Source: Pseudomonas fluorescens (GTDB lineage: Bacteria > Pseudomonadota > Gammaproteobacteria > Pseudomonadales > Pseudomonadaceae). Taken from it: a DNA stretch of 64,000 bases. Under the pieces are notes generated by a model that was not told the origin of the DNA, made no database searches, and saw only the letters and a list, made by a program, of their open reading frames with translations. How positions within the stretch are numbered: the stretch's first letter is position 1; every line of letters starts with the position of its first letter. The stretch lies in the NCBI RefSeq assembly GCF_902497855.1, contig NZ_CABVHU010000002.1, forward strand, positions 372,001-436,000, written 5' to 3'. Positions 12,428 through 21,528 of the stretch are shown piece after piece. Position numbers and translations under genes: made by a program.

Positions 12428-13225
12428 TTACGAACAGTAATCCAGCGGCAGGCGGCGCGGCACGAACTGGCCTTTGCCCAGCTGCTCTGCGTCACGCAGC
12501 GTACGCCAAGTGTAGTCAAGCGCGCTGCGCACGGCGCTGGAGAGGTTTTCACCCAGGGCCAGGCGACCGGCCAAGGCGCTGGCCAGGGTGCAACCGGAAC
12601 CGTGATAACTGCCCGGCAGGCGCTGGCAGGTAAAGGTTTCACGGCTGCCGTCACGGCTGTACAGACGATTGTGTATGTCGTCTTCGTCGCCATGACCGCC
12701 GGTGATCAGCAGGTGCTTGACGTACGGCAAGAGTTTTTCAGCGCACTGGTCCGCGGTGCCTTCTGGCAGTTCGGCAAGAATGCGTGCTTCGGGAAGGTTG
12801 GGGGTGGCAATGATGGCCAGGGGCAGCAGACGTTCGCGCATGGCATAACCGACTTCATCCTTGCCCAGGCGTCCGCCGCCACCGGCGCGCAGCACCGGGT
12901 CGCAGACCATCGGCAAATGCGGGTGCGCCTGCAGCAGTTCGACCACGGTGTCGACCATTTCCAGGGAACCGAGCATGCCCAGTTTGACTGCCGCGACTTC
13001 GGCATCGTTGAGCACGGCATTGGCCTGGGCCAACACCCACTCACGGTCGAGGACGCGGAAGTCAGTGACGTTGACCGTGTCTTGCACGGTCAGGGCGGTG
13101 ACGGCCGGAGCCGCATGGCAACCCTGAGCGAGCAGGGCTTCGATATCTGCCTGCAAGCCGGCGCCACCACTTGGGTCGTGGCCGGAGAGACAGAGGACAA
13201 CGGGGCGAGAGCTGTAGATATTCAT
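12428..13225 (-). CDS. thiD: Hydroxymethylpyrimidine/phosphomethylpyrimidine kinase
   Basis: Ribokinase-fold enzyme that phosphorylates HMP and HMP-P for thiamine synthesis. Using the ATG at 13225 (MNIYSSRPVVLCLSGHDPSGGAGLQADIEA) it is 265 aa, the usual length. A longer open frame to 13414 is not needed. Substrate motif SGHDPSGGAGLQAD and the anion-hole region GSGCTLASALAGRLALGE are both present. It heads the thiD-thiE-hemL operon, divergent from ladS. I saw no THI-box (TPP riboswitch) upstream. Confidence 0.95.
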   Translation of the reverse strand: MNIYSSRPVVLCLSGHDPSGGAGLQADIEALLAQGCHAAPAVTALTVQDTVNVTDFRVLDREWVLAQANAVLNDAEVAAVKLGMLGSLEMVDTVVELLQAHPHLPMVCDPVLRAGGGGRLGKDEVGYAMRERLLPLAIIATPNLPEARILAELPEGTADQCAEKLLPYVKHLLITGGHGDEDDIHNRLYSRDGSRETFTCQRLPGSYHGSGCTLASALAGRLALGENLSSAVRSALDYTWRTLRDAEQLGKGQFVPRRLPLDYCS

Positions 13226-13526
13226 GGTGCGCGAGCTTACCACCAAACATCGTTTTTCGGGTGCCGTCCGATCAACCTTGCAGGAGGAAAAACTGTGCAC
13301 GTTCAAGCCATTGTCACAATCTGACCGGGAAAACAGCTCTAGCTCAGGGTGTGCAGCCGGAACGCCCGTGCTAGAGCCTTTGTAGGATAAATTTCCATGG
13401 TGCTTAATGGCCACCCACGGCTATGCTAGAGTGGATCCAAGCCAAAACAGGTAATACCGGTTTACGTCTGCTCAAAGGGAATGAGGGGCTTCCTGAGATA
13501 ACCGGACAGGCCACGCTGGGGCTTAA
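13226..13526. promoter_or_regulatory. Intergenic region between thiD and ladS
   Basis: This 301-bp divergent region carries the promoters of thiD (minus) and ladS (plus). It contains an 8-bp inverted repeat GCTCTAGC (13337-13344) / GCTAGAGC (13370-13377), a further TGCTAGAG at about 13425 next to a -10-like TATGCT, and a 9-codon ORF described in the findings. No other gene is visible. Confidence 0.45.
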
Positions 13527-15911
13527 ATGCGCTATTTGCTGATGTTGCTGTTGTGCTTGCCCCTCATGGCGAGCGCCGTCGAGTTCGATGAATTCACCCA
13601 GCGCCTCCCGCTGGGCCGGACCTTGCAAGTGTTCGAAGACGCGAGTGGTCAGGCGAGGATTGGCGATATCCGCGCGCAAGCCGCAGCGGGGCATTTCAAA
13701 ACCCACGATAAAGACACCCTCAACGCCGGTTATTCACGTTCGGCGTTCTGGCTGAAAATCGATCTGCAGTACCGCCCCACCCAGCCTTCGGCACAACGGA
13801 CCTGGCTGCTGGAACTGGCCTATCCGCCCCTTGATCACCTTGATCTGTACGTGCCCGATACGGCCGGGGGCTACCGGTTGGCCCGGCAGACCGGCGACGC
13901 CTTGCCGTTCGCCAGCCGCGAGTTTCGCCAGAACAATTACTTGTTCAATCTGAATGTCGCGCCTGATCAATCGCAAACCGTCTATCTACGCCTGGAAAGC
14001 GAAGGTTCGATCCAGGCGCCGGTGACGTTGTGGTCGAGCACCGCTTACCTCGAAGACCAGCCGGTGCGTCTTTATGTGCTGGGCGTGATCTATGGTGTAT
14101 TGCTGGGGATGCTGGTCTACAACCTGTTCATCTACCTCAGCGTGCGTGACACCAGTTACCTGTATTACATCTTCTACATCGCCTCATTTGGTTTGTACCA
14201 GCTGTCGGTGAATGGCGCGGCTGTGGAGTACTTCTGGCCGGACAATCCCTGGTGGGCCAACGCGGCGACGCCATTCTTCATCGGTTGTGCAGGGCTGTTC
14301 GGCAGCCAGTTCGCCCGCAGCTTCCTGCAGACCGCGACCCACAGTCGCTGGCTCGACCGCTTGCTGTTGGCGCTGATTGCATTCGGGGCGCTGGTGGTTG
14401 GGCTGTCCTTGATGGCCAGTTATGCCCTGGCCCTGCGTCTGGCGACGACCCTGGCGCTGACGTTCACCCTGGTGATTTTTGCCGCGGGGATTTTCGCCTG
14501 GTTGCGCGGCCTGCGGGTGGCGCGGTATTTCATCATCGCCTGGTCGGCGTTTTTGCTCGGGGGCATCATCAATACGCTGATGGTGCTGGGGTATCTGCCG
14601 AACGTGTTCCTGACCATGTATTCCAGCCAGATCGGCGCGGCGATCGAAGTCGCGCTGCTGTCGCTGGCCCTGGCCGACCGCATCAACGCCATGCGCGAGC
14701 AGCAGGCGCAGACGTTGCTTGACGCCGGGCAAAAGCTCGAAGTGCTGAACCAGCAACTGGCGCACGGCAACAAGCTCAAGGATGAGTTTCTGGCGACCCT
14801 GACCCACGAACTGCGCACCCCCATGAACGGTGTGATCGGTTCGCTGGAACTGATGCAGACCGTCGAGATGGACGCCGAGCTGGAGCAATACCAGCAAACG
14901 GCGGCGGGCTCGGCGCGTGACATGATGCGCATGGTCAATGGCATCCTGACCCTGACCGAACTGCAGGCCGGCAAGCTCAAGGCCGTTGCGGCCCTCTGCA
15001 GTTTGCGCGGCGTGGTCGACGCCTTGCGAGTGCAGTTCGAGGGCAATGCCTCGGGCAAGTCGCTGGATTTCAAGGTCGACGTGGCGCCGGGGCTGCCGGA
15101 TCGTCTGCACGGTGACAGTGCCAAGTTGGTGCAATGCCTGGAGTGTCTGCTGGATAACGCCATCAAGTTCACCCGGATCGGCGGGGTGGCGCTGCGGGTG
15201 ACGGGTAAACCCGTGGGGCCCGACCGACTGGCATTGTCCTTTGTGGTGATCGACACCGGCATCGGTTTCACCGACCTGGGAGAGGCGACGATGTACCAGC
15301 GGTTTTTCCAGCTCGACGGTTCGATGACCCGTGCATACGGGGGCCTGGGCATCGGCCTGGCGATCTGTCGGCAACTGATCGAATTGCTGGGCGGGCGTCT
15401 GACCCACCGCTCCGAGCCCGGGCGCGGCAGCCGCTTTCAGCTCGACGTCGAATTCCAACTGCCCGCGATGGAACGGTCTTCAGTGCCTTCGACGACCCGG
15501 GCGTTCCCTCGCCTGCGACTGCCTCAGGACTGCACCGTGCTGTTGATCGATGACAACAGCCTCAATCAACTGGTGATGCGTGGCATGTTGCTCAAGTTGG
15601 GGTTTCGGGTGCGCACGGCCGACAACAGTAGCGCTGCGCTTGATCATTTGCAGCGTGAAGCCTTTGACGCCGTATTGCTCGATGGCCAGTTGCCGCCACT
15701 CAATGGCATGTCCGTGCACTGCCGGATCCGCGCGGTGCCGGGTTGCGCCGAAGTGCCGGTATTCGTGGTTGCCCCGGGCGCTGCTCGGGACCGTTGCCCG
15801 AGCGGCGCTTTGATCGATTACCTGAGCAAGCCGGTGAAATTCGAGGACCTGCAGGCCGCGCTCCATCGTCGGGTGCTTTGCCCTGGGCAAGGCGAAAGCG
15901 CCGACAGTTAG
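13527..15911 (+). CDS. ladS: Hybrid sensor histidine kinase LadS
   Basis: Inner-membrane hybrid kinase that in P. aeruginosa acts through GacS/GacA and the RsmY/RsmZ RNAs to favour sessile functions. Order of parts: signal peptide (residues 1-17), periplasmic 7TMR-DISM extracellular domain (about 20-170), seven membrane helices (about 180-390), HisKA with H427 in TLTHELRTPMNG, HATPase (N box LECLLDNAIKFT, DTGIGF, GGLGIGLAI), and a receiver domain with phospho-acceptor D719 in VLLDGQLPP. No Hpt domain is present, as in LadS. Length 794 aa and position next to thiD match PA3974 as I remember it. Confidence 0.93.
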   Translation: MRYLLMLLLCLPLMASAVEFDEFTQRLPLGRTLQVFEDASGQARIGDIRAQAAAGHFKTHDKDTLNAGYSRSAFWLKIDLQYRPTQPSAQRTWLLELAYPPLDHLDLYVPDTAGGYRLARQTGDALPFASREFRQNNYLFNLNVAPDQSQTVYLRLESEGSIQAPVTLWSSTAYLEDQPVRLYVLGVIYGVLLGMLVYNLFIYLSVRDTSYLYYIFYIASFGLYQLSVNGAAVEYFWPDNPWWANAATPFFIGCAGLFGSQFARSFLQTATHSRWLDRLLLALIAFGALVVGLSLMASYALALRLATTLALTFTLVIFAAGIFAWLRGLRVARYFIIAWSAFLLGGIINTLMVLGYLPNVFLTMYSSQIGAAIEVALLSLALADRINAMREQQAQTLLDAGQKLEVLNQQLAHGNKLKDEFLATLTHELRTPMNGVIGSLELMQTVEMDAELEQYQQTAAGSARDMMRMVNGILTLTELQAGKLKAVAALCSLRGVVDALRVQFEGNASGKSLDFKVDVAPGLPDRLHGDSAKLVQCLECLLDNAIKFTRIGGVALRVTGKPVGPDRLALSFVVIDTGIGFTDLGEATMYQRFFQLDGSMTRAYGGLGIGLAICRQLIELLGGRLTHRSEPGRGSRFQLDVEFQLPAMERSSVPSTTRAFPRLRLPQDCTVLLIDDNSLNQLVMRGMLLKLGFRVRTADNSSAALDHLQREAFDAVLLDGQLPPLNGMSVHCRIRAVPGCAEVPVFVVAPGAARDRCPSGALIDYLSKPVKFEDLQAALHRRVLCPGQGESADS

Positions 15912-15985
15912 GCAGATATGACACTTTGTTCAGCCATGGGGCGGTGCTTAACTGAAATCCCTTGGCTGACCTAAGGAGCCCCGTC

Positions 15986-17635
15986 ATGAACCTGCATCAG
16001 TTCGCCGAAACCCACGAAGTCACCAACCAGCCACCCTCGCTGGACGGCACCAACCTGTATCGCATCGACCTGCCCCTGCAGGAATGGTCGCGGCGTTTTG
16101 GCGCCGGTTGGGCCGCATCGCGGATCGACGCCTACGGCGCACTGGCCGGCGGGCCACTGATGGAGGCGGGTTTTTTGGCCAACCAGAACAAACCGGTGTT
16201 CAGCAGTCACGATCGTTATGGGCATCGCGTCGATCTGGTGGAATTTCACCCGGCGTATCACCAGTTGATGCGCACGGCGGTCGAACACGGCTTGACCTCA
16301 TTGCCCTGGGCGCACCCGCAGTCCGGCGCCCACGTCGCCCGCGCCTCCATGACGTATCTGCACAGCCAGGCCGAAGCCGGCAGCGGCTGCCCGTTGACCA
16401 TGACGTTTGCCAGTGTCCCGGCGATGCGCCTGCAACCGGATCTTGCCGAGCAGTGGTTGCCGAAAATCCTCGCCACCGAATACGACCCGCGTAATGTCGG
16501 CATGGCCCACAAGGCCGGAGTCACCATCGGCATGGCGATGACCGAGAAGCAGGGCGGCACTGATGTGCGGGCCAACACCACCAAGGCCTATCCGGTCGGC
16601 GCCAGCGGGCCGGGCCAGGCTTATGAACTAGTGGGCCACAAGTGGTTCTGTTCGGCACCGATGTGCGATGCCTTCCTGACGCTCGCCCAGACTGACAAGG
16701 GGTTGACCTGTTTCCTGCTGCCGCGCCATCGCCCGGACGACACGCGCAATCAGTTCTATATCCAGCGCCTGAAGAACAAACTCGGCAATTGCTCCAACGC
16801 CTCCAGCGAAGTGGAGTTCCGGGGCGCCCTGGCCTGGATGGTGGGCGAAGAAGGCCGAGGGGTGCCCACCATCATCGAAATGGTCGCCATGACCCGCTTC
16901 GATTGCATGGTCGGCTCCAGCGCCTTGATGCGCCAGGCGTTGACCCAGGCCAGCCATCACTGCGCTCATCGCCGGGTCGGTGGCAAACTGCTCAGCGAAC
17001 AACCCTTGATGCAAAACGTATTGGCCGACCTGGCGTTGGAAAGCGAGGCGGCCCTGGCCTTGAGCCTGCGCATGGGGCAGGCGCTGGATCATCTGGATGA
17101 CAGCCACGAAGCGAAATTCGCCCGGCTGGTCACGGCGGTGGGCAAGTACTGGATCTGCAAGCGCGCGCCCGCCATGATCAACGAAGCCGCCGAGTGCATG
17201 GGCGGCGCCGGCTATGTCGAAGACAGCATCCTGCCGCGGTTGTACCGTGAAGCGCCCGTCAACTCGACGTGGGAAGGTTCCGGCAACGTGCAATGCCTCG
17301 ACGTGCTGCGCGCGTTGTCCAAGGAGCCGGGTGTACTTGATGTGTTGTTCAGCGAATTGGGTGATGGCCATGGCGATAAACGCCTGGCCGCGCATATCAG
17401 CCAATTGCAGGCCGCGTTCAAGGACACCGACGATATTCAGTACCGGGCCCGGCAGTTGACCGAAGACATCGCGTTGGGGCTTCAGGCCAGGCTGTTGCTG
17501 GAGGCGGGCAATGGGGCGGTCAGCGACGCCTTCATCGCCAGCCGCCTGGGGTCGGCCGGTCGGGTGTATGGCGCGTTGCCACGAGGGCTGGATGTGGAAG
17601 CGATTGTGGCGCGGTCGACCCCGCAAGGCTTCTGA
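15986..17635 (+). CDS. AidB-like acyl-CoA dehydrogenase
   Basis: Flavoprotein of 549 aa that matches E. coli AidB along its whole length: VTNQPPSLDGTNLY, GMAMTEKQGGTDVRANTT, LVGHKWFCSAPMCDAFLTLAQT, NCSNASSEVEF, GGAGYVEDSILPRLYREAPVN and WEGSGNVQCLDVLRAL. AidB is an alkylation-response protein with isovaleryl-CoA dehydrogenase activity. The ATG at 15986 has a strong AAGGAG at 15973-15978; the open frame upstream of it is ignored. Whether this homologue answers to Ada cannot be told; I saw no Ada box. It stands alone downstream of ladS. Confidence 0.9.
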   Translation: MNLHQFAETHEVTNQPPSLDGTNLYRIDLPLQEWSRRFGAGWAASRIDAYGALAGGPLMEAGFLANQNKPVFSSHDRYGHRVDLVEFHPAYHQLMRTAVEHGLTSLPWAHPQSGAHVARASMTYLHSQAEAGSGCPLTMTFASVPAMRLQPDLAEQWLPKILATEYDPRNVGMAHKAGVTIGMAMTEKQGGTDVRANTTKAYPVGASGPGQAYELVGHKWFCSAPMCDAFLTLAQTDKGLTCFLLPRHRPDDTRNQFYIQRLKNKLGNCSNASSEVEFRGALAWMVGEEGRGVPTIIEMVAMTRFDCMVGSSALMRQALTQASHHCAHRRVGGKLLSEQPLMQNVLADLALESEAALALSLRMGQALDHLDDSHEAKFARLVTAVGKYWICKRAPAMINEAAECMGGAGYVEDSILPRLYREAPVNSTWEGSGNVQCLDVLRALSKEPGVLDVLFSELGDGHGDKRLAAHISQLQAAFKDTDDIQYRARQLTEDIALGLQARLLLEAGNGAVSDAFIASRLGSAGRVYGALPRGLDVEAIVARSTPQGF

Positions 17636-17681
17636 CTACGACTCGTGAACGACACCGAACCAATGTGGAACACTGAGCCAA

Positions 17682-17773
17682 TGTGGGAGCGAGCCTGCTC
17701 GCGAAAGCGGTCCAACTGTCAACATCTCTGTTGACTGATAATCCGCTTTCGCGAGCAGGCTCGCTCCCACAGG
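17682..17773. repeat. REPIN
   Basis: Inverted pair of REPs of the TGTGGGAGCGAGCCTGCTCGCGAAAGCGG type around a spacer of about 30 bp containing CAACATCTCTGTTG. It lies between the AidB-like gene and amn, in the amn leader. Confidence 0.9.
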
Positions 17774-17879
17774 GAATTGCGGCGCATCGGGATTGGCGTG
17801 TAGCCACACGCCACTGTTCCCGTGAAGCGATGTTGCAGGCAAGATGAAGGCCTGCAAGTCAGAACACAGGATGCTGATC

Positions 17880-19343
17880 GTGACCGAAGCTTTTATTGTC
17901 GTTCAAACCGCCGAGCAAGCCGTGGATCGGCTTGCGCTCTTGCACAATCGTGCAACCACCGCGCTGAACCAGGCGCTCAAGCGTTACCTCAAGGATCGAG
18001 TCGAACCGGACGCCGAACAGCGTGCAATGTTTCGTTATCCCGAATTGCGTCTGACCTACCACTGCCAGGGCGAAGTCCCGCAGACCACGCGCGCTTATGC
18101 CAAGGTTCAGTTGCCCGGAACCTACAGCGTCACCGTCACTCACCCGGCCGCTTTCCGCAAATACCTGCTGGAACAACTGGTTCCGCTGATGCACGACTTC
18201 ACCGTGACCGTGGAAGTGGGCATCAGCCAGCAGAACATTCCTTATCCCTACGTGGTCGAGCAGGGCGATGAGTTGGCCGGCTCCGGCGTCACCGCCGCCG
18301 TGCTGGCGCGGGTCTTCCCCAGTACCGACCTGTCGGCCGCGACCGATGGCATTGCCGATGGTCTGTACGATTGGGAAAACACCGACCCGCTGCCGCTGGC
18401 GCTGTTCGATGCCGCGCGGGTGGATTTCTCCCTGCGGCGCCTGGTGCATTACACCGGCAGCGACTGGCGGCATGTGCAGCCGTGGATTTTGCTGACCAAC
18501 TACCACCGCTACGTCGACCAGTTCATCGTCCATGGGCTGGAGCAGCTGCGCAGCGATCCGCGTTTCGTGCGCATGGTCTTGCCGGGCAACGTGATCATCG
18601 AAAAGAGCATGGACCACGGCGAAGCCTCGGCGATTGCCGCGGGTGTGGTCTGGCACCGTTACCAGATGCCGGCCTATCACCTGATCGCCAGCGATGGCCA
18701 CGGCGTGACCCTGGTGAACATCGGCGTAGGCCCGTCCAACGCCAAGAACATCACCGACCACCTGGCCGTATTGCGCCCGCATTGCTGGCTGATGATCGGT
18801 CACTGCGGCGGCTTGCGTCAGTCCCAGACCATTGGCGACTACGTGCTGGCGCACGCTTACATGCGCCGCGACGGGATTCTCGACCGCGTGGTGCCGCCAA
18901 ACATTCCAATCCCGGCCCTCGCCGAAGTGCAGATGGCCTTGCAGCAAGCCGCGGCGAACATCACGGGCGAGAAGGGCGACGAGCTGAAGAAACGCCTGCG
19001 CACCGGCACCGTCCTCACCTATGACGACCGGAACTGGGAATTGCGCTGGGCCCAGGAACGGCCGTTGATCAACCTGTCCCGCGCGGTGGCGGTGGACATG
19101 GAAAGCGGCACCATCGCTGCCCAGGGTTATCGCTTGCGGGTGCCGTACGGTACGTTGCTCTGCGTGTCCGACAAACCCTTGCACAGTGAAATCAAGCTGC
19201 CGGGCTCGGCCAACGCCTTTTATGAGCGCGCGGTCAGCCAGCACTTGAAGATCGGCATCGAGGCGGTGGACCTGTTGCGCACCGAACTCAACTCGCTGCA
19301 CTCGCGCAAACTGCGCAGCTTCGACGAGCCGCCGTTCCGCTGA
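17880..19343 (+). CDS. amn: AMP nucleosidase
   Basis: Hydrolyses AMP to adenine and ribose 5-phosphate, part of purine-pool control. An N-terminal AMN domain (HPAAFRKYLLEQL) is followed by the nucleoside-phosphorylase-like core (GNVIIEKSMDHGEAS, GVTLVNIGVGPSNAKNITDHLA, MIGHCGGLRQSQ, AVAVDMESGTIAAQGYR). I chose the GTG at 17880, preceded by AGGA at 17868-17871, which gives 487 aa, near E. coli Amn. ATGs at 17844 and 17871 are in frame and possible. Function is secure; only the start is open. Confidence 0.93.
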   Translation: MTEAFIVVQTAEQAVDRLALLHNRATTALNQALKRYLKDRVEPDAEQRAMFRYPELRLTYHCQGEVPQTTRAYAKVQLPGTYSVTVTHPAAFRKYLLEQLVPLMHDFTVTVEVGISQQNIPYPYVVEQGDELAGSGVTAAVLARVFPSTDLSAATDGIADGLYDWENTDPLPLALFDAARVDFSLRRLVHYTGSDWRHVQPWILLTNYHRYVDQFIVHGLEQLRSDPRFVRMVLPGNVIIEKSMDHGEASAIAAGVVWHRYQMPAYHLIASDGHGVTLVNIGVGPSNAKNITDHLAVLRPHCWLMIGHCGGLRQSQTIGDYVLAHAYMRRDGILDRVVPPNIPIPALAEVQMALQQAAANITGEKGDELKKRLRTGTVLTYDDRNWELRWAQERPLINLSRAVAVDMESGTIAAQGYRLRVPYGTLLCVSDKPLHSEIKLPGSANAFYERAVSQHLKIGIEAVDLLRTELNSLHSRKLRSFDEPPFR

Positions 19344-19418
19344 TAGCGCGTTGTCATGGTCATTTGACGGTCAGGGCACTAGCATTAGCAGCCCTGACCG
19401 TTAGATGTTCACTTCGCC

Positions 19419-20063
19419 ATGTCCCGTCCACCTCGTCCCATTTCCCGTCGCCCTGGCGTGAAAGCCGCGCCATCCTCATCAGCCCCGCGCCGAGTCGCCA
19501 AAGCGCCGCCGGCCGAACCCAAGCTGATTCTGTTCAACAAGCCCTTTGATGTGCTGACGCAATTCAGCGACGGCGAGGGGCGGGCGACGCTCAAGGATTT
19601 TATCGATATCCCCGGGATTTACCCGGCAGGACGGCTGGACCGCGACAGCGAAGGCCTGCTGTTGCTGACCAACGACGGACAGCTGCAGGCGCGGATCGCC
19701 GACCCGAAACACAAGCTGGCCAAGACTTATTGGGTACAGGTCGAAGGCGAGCCGAGCGCCGAGCAATTGCAGCGTTTGCGCGATGGTGTCGAGTTGAACG
19801 ACGGCATGACTTTGCCCGCCGAAGCGCGGCAGCTTGAAGAGCCGCAATTATGGCCACGCAATCCGCCGGTGCGCTTTCGCAAGAGCGTGCCTACCAGCTG
19901 GCTTGAGCTGGTGATTCGCGAAGGCCGCAACCGTCAGGTGCGGCGCATGACAGCGGCAGTCGGCTTGCCGACGTTGCGCCTGGTACGGGTCAGAATCGGC
20001 GACTGGTCGATCGAAGGGCTCGATCAGGGCCAGTGGAAGGAAGTGCCGGCGCGTTTAAATTGA
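19419..20063 (+). CDS. rluE: 23S rRNA pseudouridine(2457) synthase
   Basis: RsuA/RluB/E/F family enzyme of 214 aa without an S4 domain, as RluE. The catalytic aspartate is D74 in [38 protein letters not shown] and [21 protein letters not shown] match RluE closely. A basic, disordered N-terminus of about 33 residues precedes the domain. Its 3' end overlaps the convergent DUF2788 gene by 9 bp. Confidence 0.93.
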   Translation: MSRPPRPISRRPGVKAAPSSSAPRRVAKAPPAEPKLILFNKPFDVLTQFSDGEGRATLKDFIDIPGIYPAGRLDRDSEGLLLLTNDGQLQARIADPKHKLAKTYWVQVEGEPSAEQLQRLRDGVELNDGMTLPAEARQLEEPQLWPRNPPVRFRKSVPTSWLELVIREGRNRQVRRMTAAVGLPTLRLVRVRIGDWSIEGLDQGQWKEVPARLN

Positions 20064-20264
20064 GCCGGATTCGATCAGGCCGATGACCACGCTTTTGATC
20101 ACGAATGCGGCCACGCCCAGGCCGAGCACGAAGAACAGAATGAACGAGCCAAAGCGCCCGGCCTTGGATTTTTTCGCCAGATCCCAGACGATGAAACCCA
20201 TGAAAATGATCAGGATGCTGACCAGTCCGGTCATCATCCACTCTTCGAATACTGCAGGATCCAT
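20055..20264 (-). CDS. DUF2788 small inner-membrane protein
   Basis: A 69-aa protein with two membrane helices ([19 protein letters not shown] and [19 protein letters not shown]) joined by a basic loop (AKKSKAGR). This is the DUF2788 pattern; the role is unknown. It converges on rluE with a 9-bp overlap of the two 3' ends. Confidence 0.85.
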   Translation of the reverse strand: MDPAVFEEWMMTGLVSILIIFMGFIVWDLAKKSKAGRFGSFILFFVLGLGVAAFVIKSVVIGLIESGSI

Positions 20265-20383
20265 TGGACATCTCCAGTGCGGGCGGGGCTAAAAGGCGCT
20301 GGAGTATACGACATGGGGGAGGGGTGGGGGATTGACCTGCGGCAGTGTGTCGCAGCTATTCGTCGCCTGTAGCGGCCCCTTCG

Positions 20384-20529
20384 CTGTAGGAGCGAGCTTG
20401 CTCGCGAAAAACCTGAGAACGCCGTGGGGTGTCAGGTCCACAGCGTTATCGTTGACGACCATCGCGAGCAAGCTCGCTCCTACAGGATAGGGGTGAGATC
20501 CCCGTAGGAGCGAGGCTTGCCCGCGAAGG
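20384..20529. repeat. REPIN plus one solitary REP
   Basis: An inverted pair of REPs of the GGAGCGAGCTTGCTCGCGA type (20384-20486) is followed by a single REP of the GTAGGAGCGAGGCTTGCCCGCGAA type (20502-20529). The spacer contains CACAGCGTTATCGTTGACGACC, words also found in the REPINs at 55775 and 56832. The solitary copy ends about 6 bp from the stop codon of the Lrp-type gene. Confidence 0.88.
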
Positions 20530-20534
20530 CGTCA

Positions 20535-21014
20535 TCAGCTACGCAGATGAGTCAACGGCAATTCGGTGCTGTTGAGCACCTGATTCAACACAAAACTCGA
20601 GCGCACACTGGTCACCCCTTCAATCCGGGTCAGATGCCCCAGCAGCAGTTTCTGATAGTGATCCATGTCCGGCACCACCACCTTGAGCTGGTAATCCGCA
20701 TCCATCCCCGTCACCAAGCTGCATTCCAGCACCTGAGGCAATGTCCGGATCGCCGCTTCGAAGTTCTCGAAACGCTCCGGCGTGTGCCGGTCCATGCCGA
20801 TCAGCACATAAGCCGTCAGGCTCAGGCCGAGCATTTTTCGGTCCAGCAGCGCCACCTGGCGGGTGATGTAGCCGTCGTCTTCCAGTTGCTTGACCCGGCG
20901 CGAGCAAGGCGAGGGTGACAGGCCGATGCGTTCGGCCAGCTCCTGGTTGGAAATGCGCGCGTCGCGCTGCAATTCCGCCAAAATGCTCAGGTCGTATCGG
21001 TCGAGTTTGCTCAT
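20535..21014 (-). CDS. Lrp/AsnC family transcriptional regulator
   Basis: DNA-binding regulator of 159 aa. The helix-turn-helix lies near residues 20-45 (RISNQELAERIGLSPSPCSRRVKQLE) and the RAM/AsnC ligand-binding domain near 65-150 (ECSLVTGMDADYQLKVVV). The start is the ATG at 21014; the TTG before it is less likely. Upstream is a region with TTGCGCAA, TTGAGCAA and TTCGCAA words that could be its own sites. The neighbour on the other side is the candidate sRNA, not an amino-acid gene, so the target is unknown. Confidence 0.9.
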   Translation of the reverse strand: MSKLDRYDLSILAELQRDARISNQELAERIGLSPSPCSRRVKQLEDDGYITRQVALLDRKMLGLSLTAYVLIGMDRHTPERFENFEAAIRTLPQVLECSLVTGMDADYQLKVVVPDMDHYQKLLLGHLTRIEGVTSVRSSFVLNQVLNSTELPLTHLRS

Positions 21015-21149
21015 CAATCAGGCCTTTGTCATATCAATTGCGGCAGATTATCTATCCAGGGTTAAAAATTGCGCAAGTCATGTTTATTTGAGCAATCTTC
21101 GCAATCCTCTGTCGCGGCGTCCGGCCTATTCTTATCACCAGAATCACTG

Positions 21150-21330
21150 CTCGGACAAACAGTCCACAGCGGCTCGCCCGATCAGGCCAGCCGCGGTCGC
21201 CACCCCCACAGGGGATGAGCCGGCCCCCGAGCTGCACACTGTCCAGAAGACGGCGTGAGGTGAGCCGACGTCAAAAGCGTCGAGCACGGACGAAGTTCTC
21301 AAAGGGAGGCCGACGGGTCTCCCTTTTCTT
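21150..21330 (+). ncRNA. Candidate structured RNA ending in a terminator
   Basis: In the 514-bp gap between the Lrp-type gene and the DUF6515 gene there is no plausible ORF, but several short stems occur: GCGGCT/AGCCGC (21169-21194), CCCC-ACAG-GGGG (about 21203-21215) and GACG-TCAAAAG-CGTC (21267-21281). A strong terminator follows at 21300-21330. The 5' end is a guess, since no clear -35/-10 pair is visible. It could be an sRNA or a leader ending in an attenuator for the gene at 21529. I do not recognise the family. Confidence 0.4.
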
Positions 21331-21332
21331 TT
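21301..21332 (+). terminator. Rho-independent terminator
   Basis: AAAGGGAG (21301-21308) pairs with CTCCCTTT (21319-21326) around a 10-nt loop, and a CTTTT run follows at 21328-21332. The stem also carries an A-run on its 5' side, so it could work in both directions. Confidence 0.8.
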
Positions 21333-21360
21333 GCCCGCAATTTACCTTCCGTCCCGCCCC

Positions 21361-21391
21361 CCTGTAGGAGCTGGCTTGCCAGCGAAAGCGG
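21361..21391. repeat. Solitary REP
   Basis: One REP of the CTGTAGGAGCTGGCTTGCCAGCGAAAGCGG type. A partner is only hinted at by a degraded CCGCCAGCAGCCGGCAA near 21424-21440, so this may be a decayed REPIN. Confidence 0.75.
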
Positions 21392-21528
21392 CCTAAAGAT
21401 CGATACAAGTCTCCAGGGCCTCTCCGCCAGCAGCCGGCAAATATGTTTCGTGACTGATAACCTGTCGCAGAACCGGCCGCTGCTTTCCCAGTCTCATGTA
21501 CAAGCCCTGACCCGCAGTGAGGAAAAGC

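Noticed and set aside
13226..13526. A TPP riboswitch upstream of thiD
   Set aside because: I could not find the conserved THI-box words (such as CTGAGA with ACCTGATCTGGATAATGC-like ends) on the minus strand.
21200..21290. Resemblance of GGGGATGAGCC and GACGTCAAAAG to the yybP-ykoY manganese riboswitch
   Set aside because: The conserved closing stem and the exact loop sequences are missing, and the downstream gene is not a manganese exporter.
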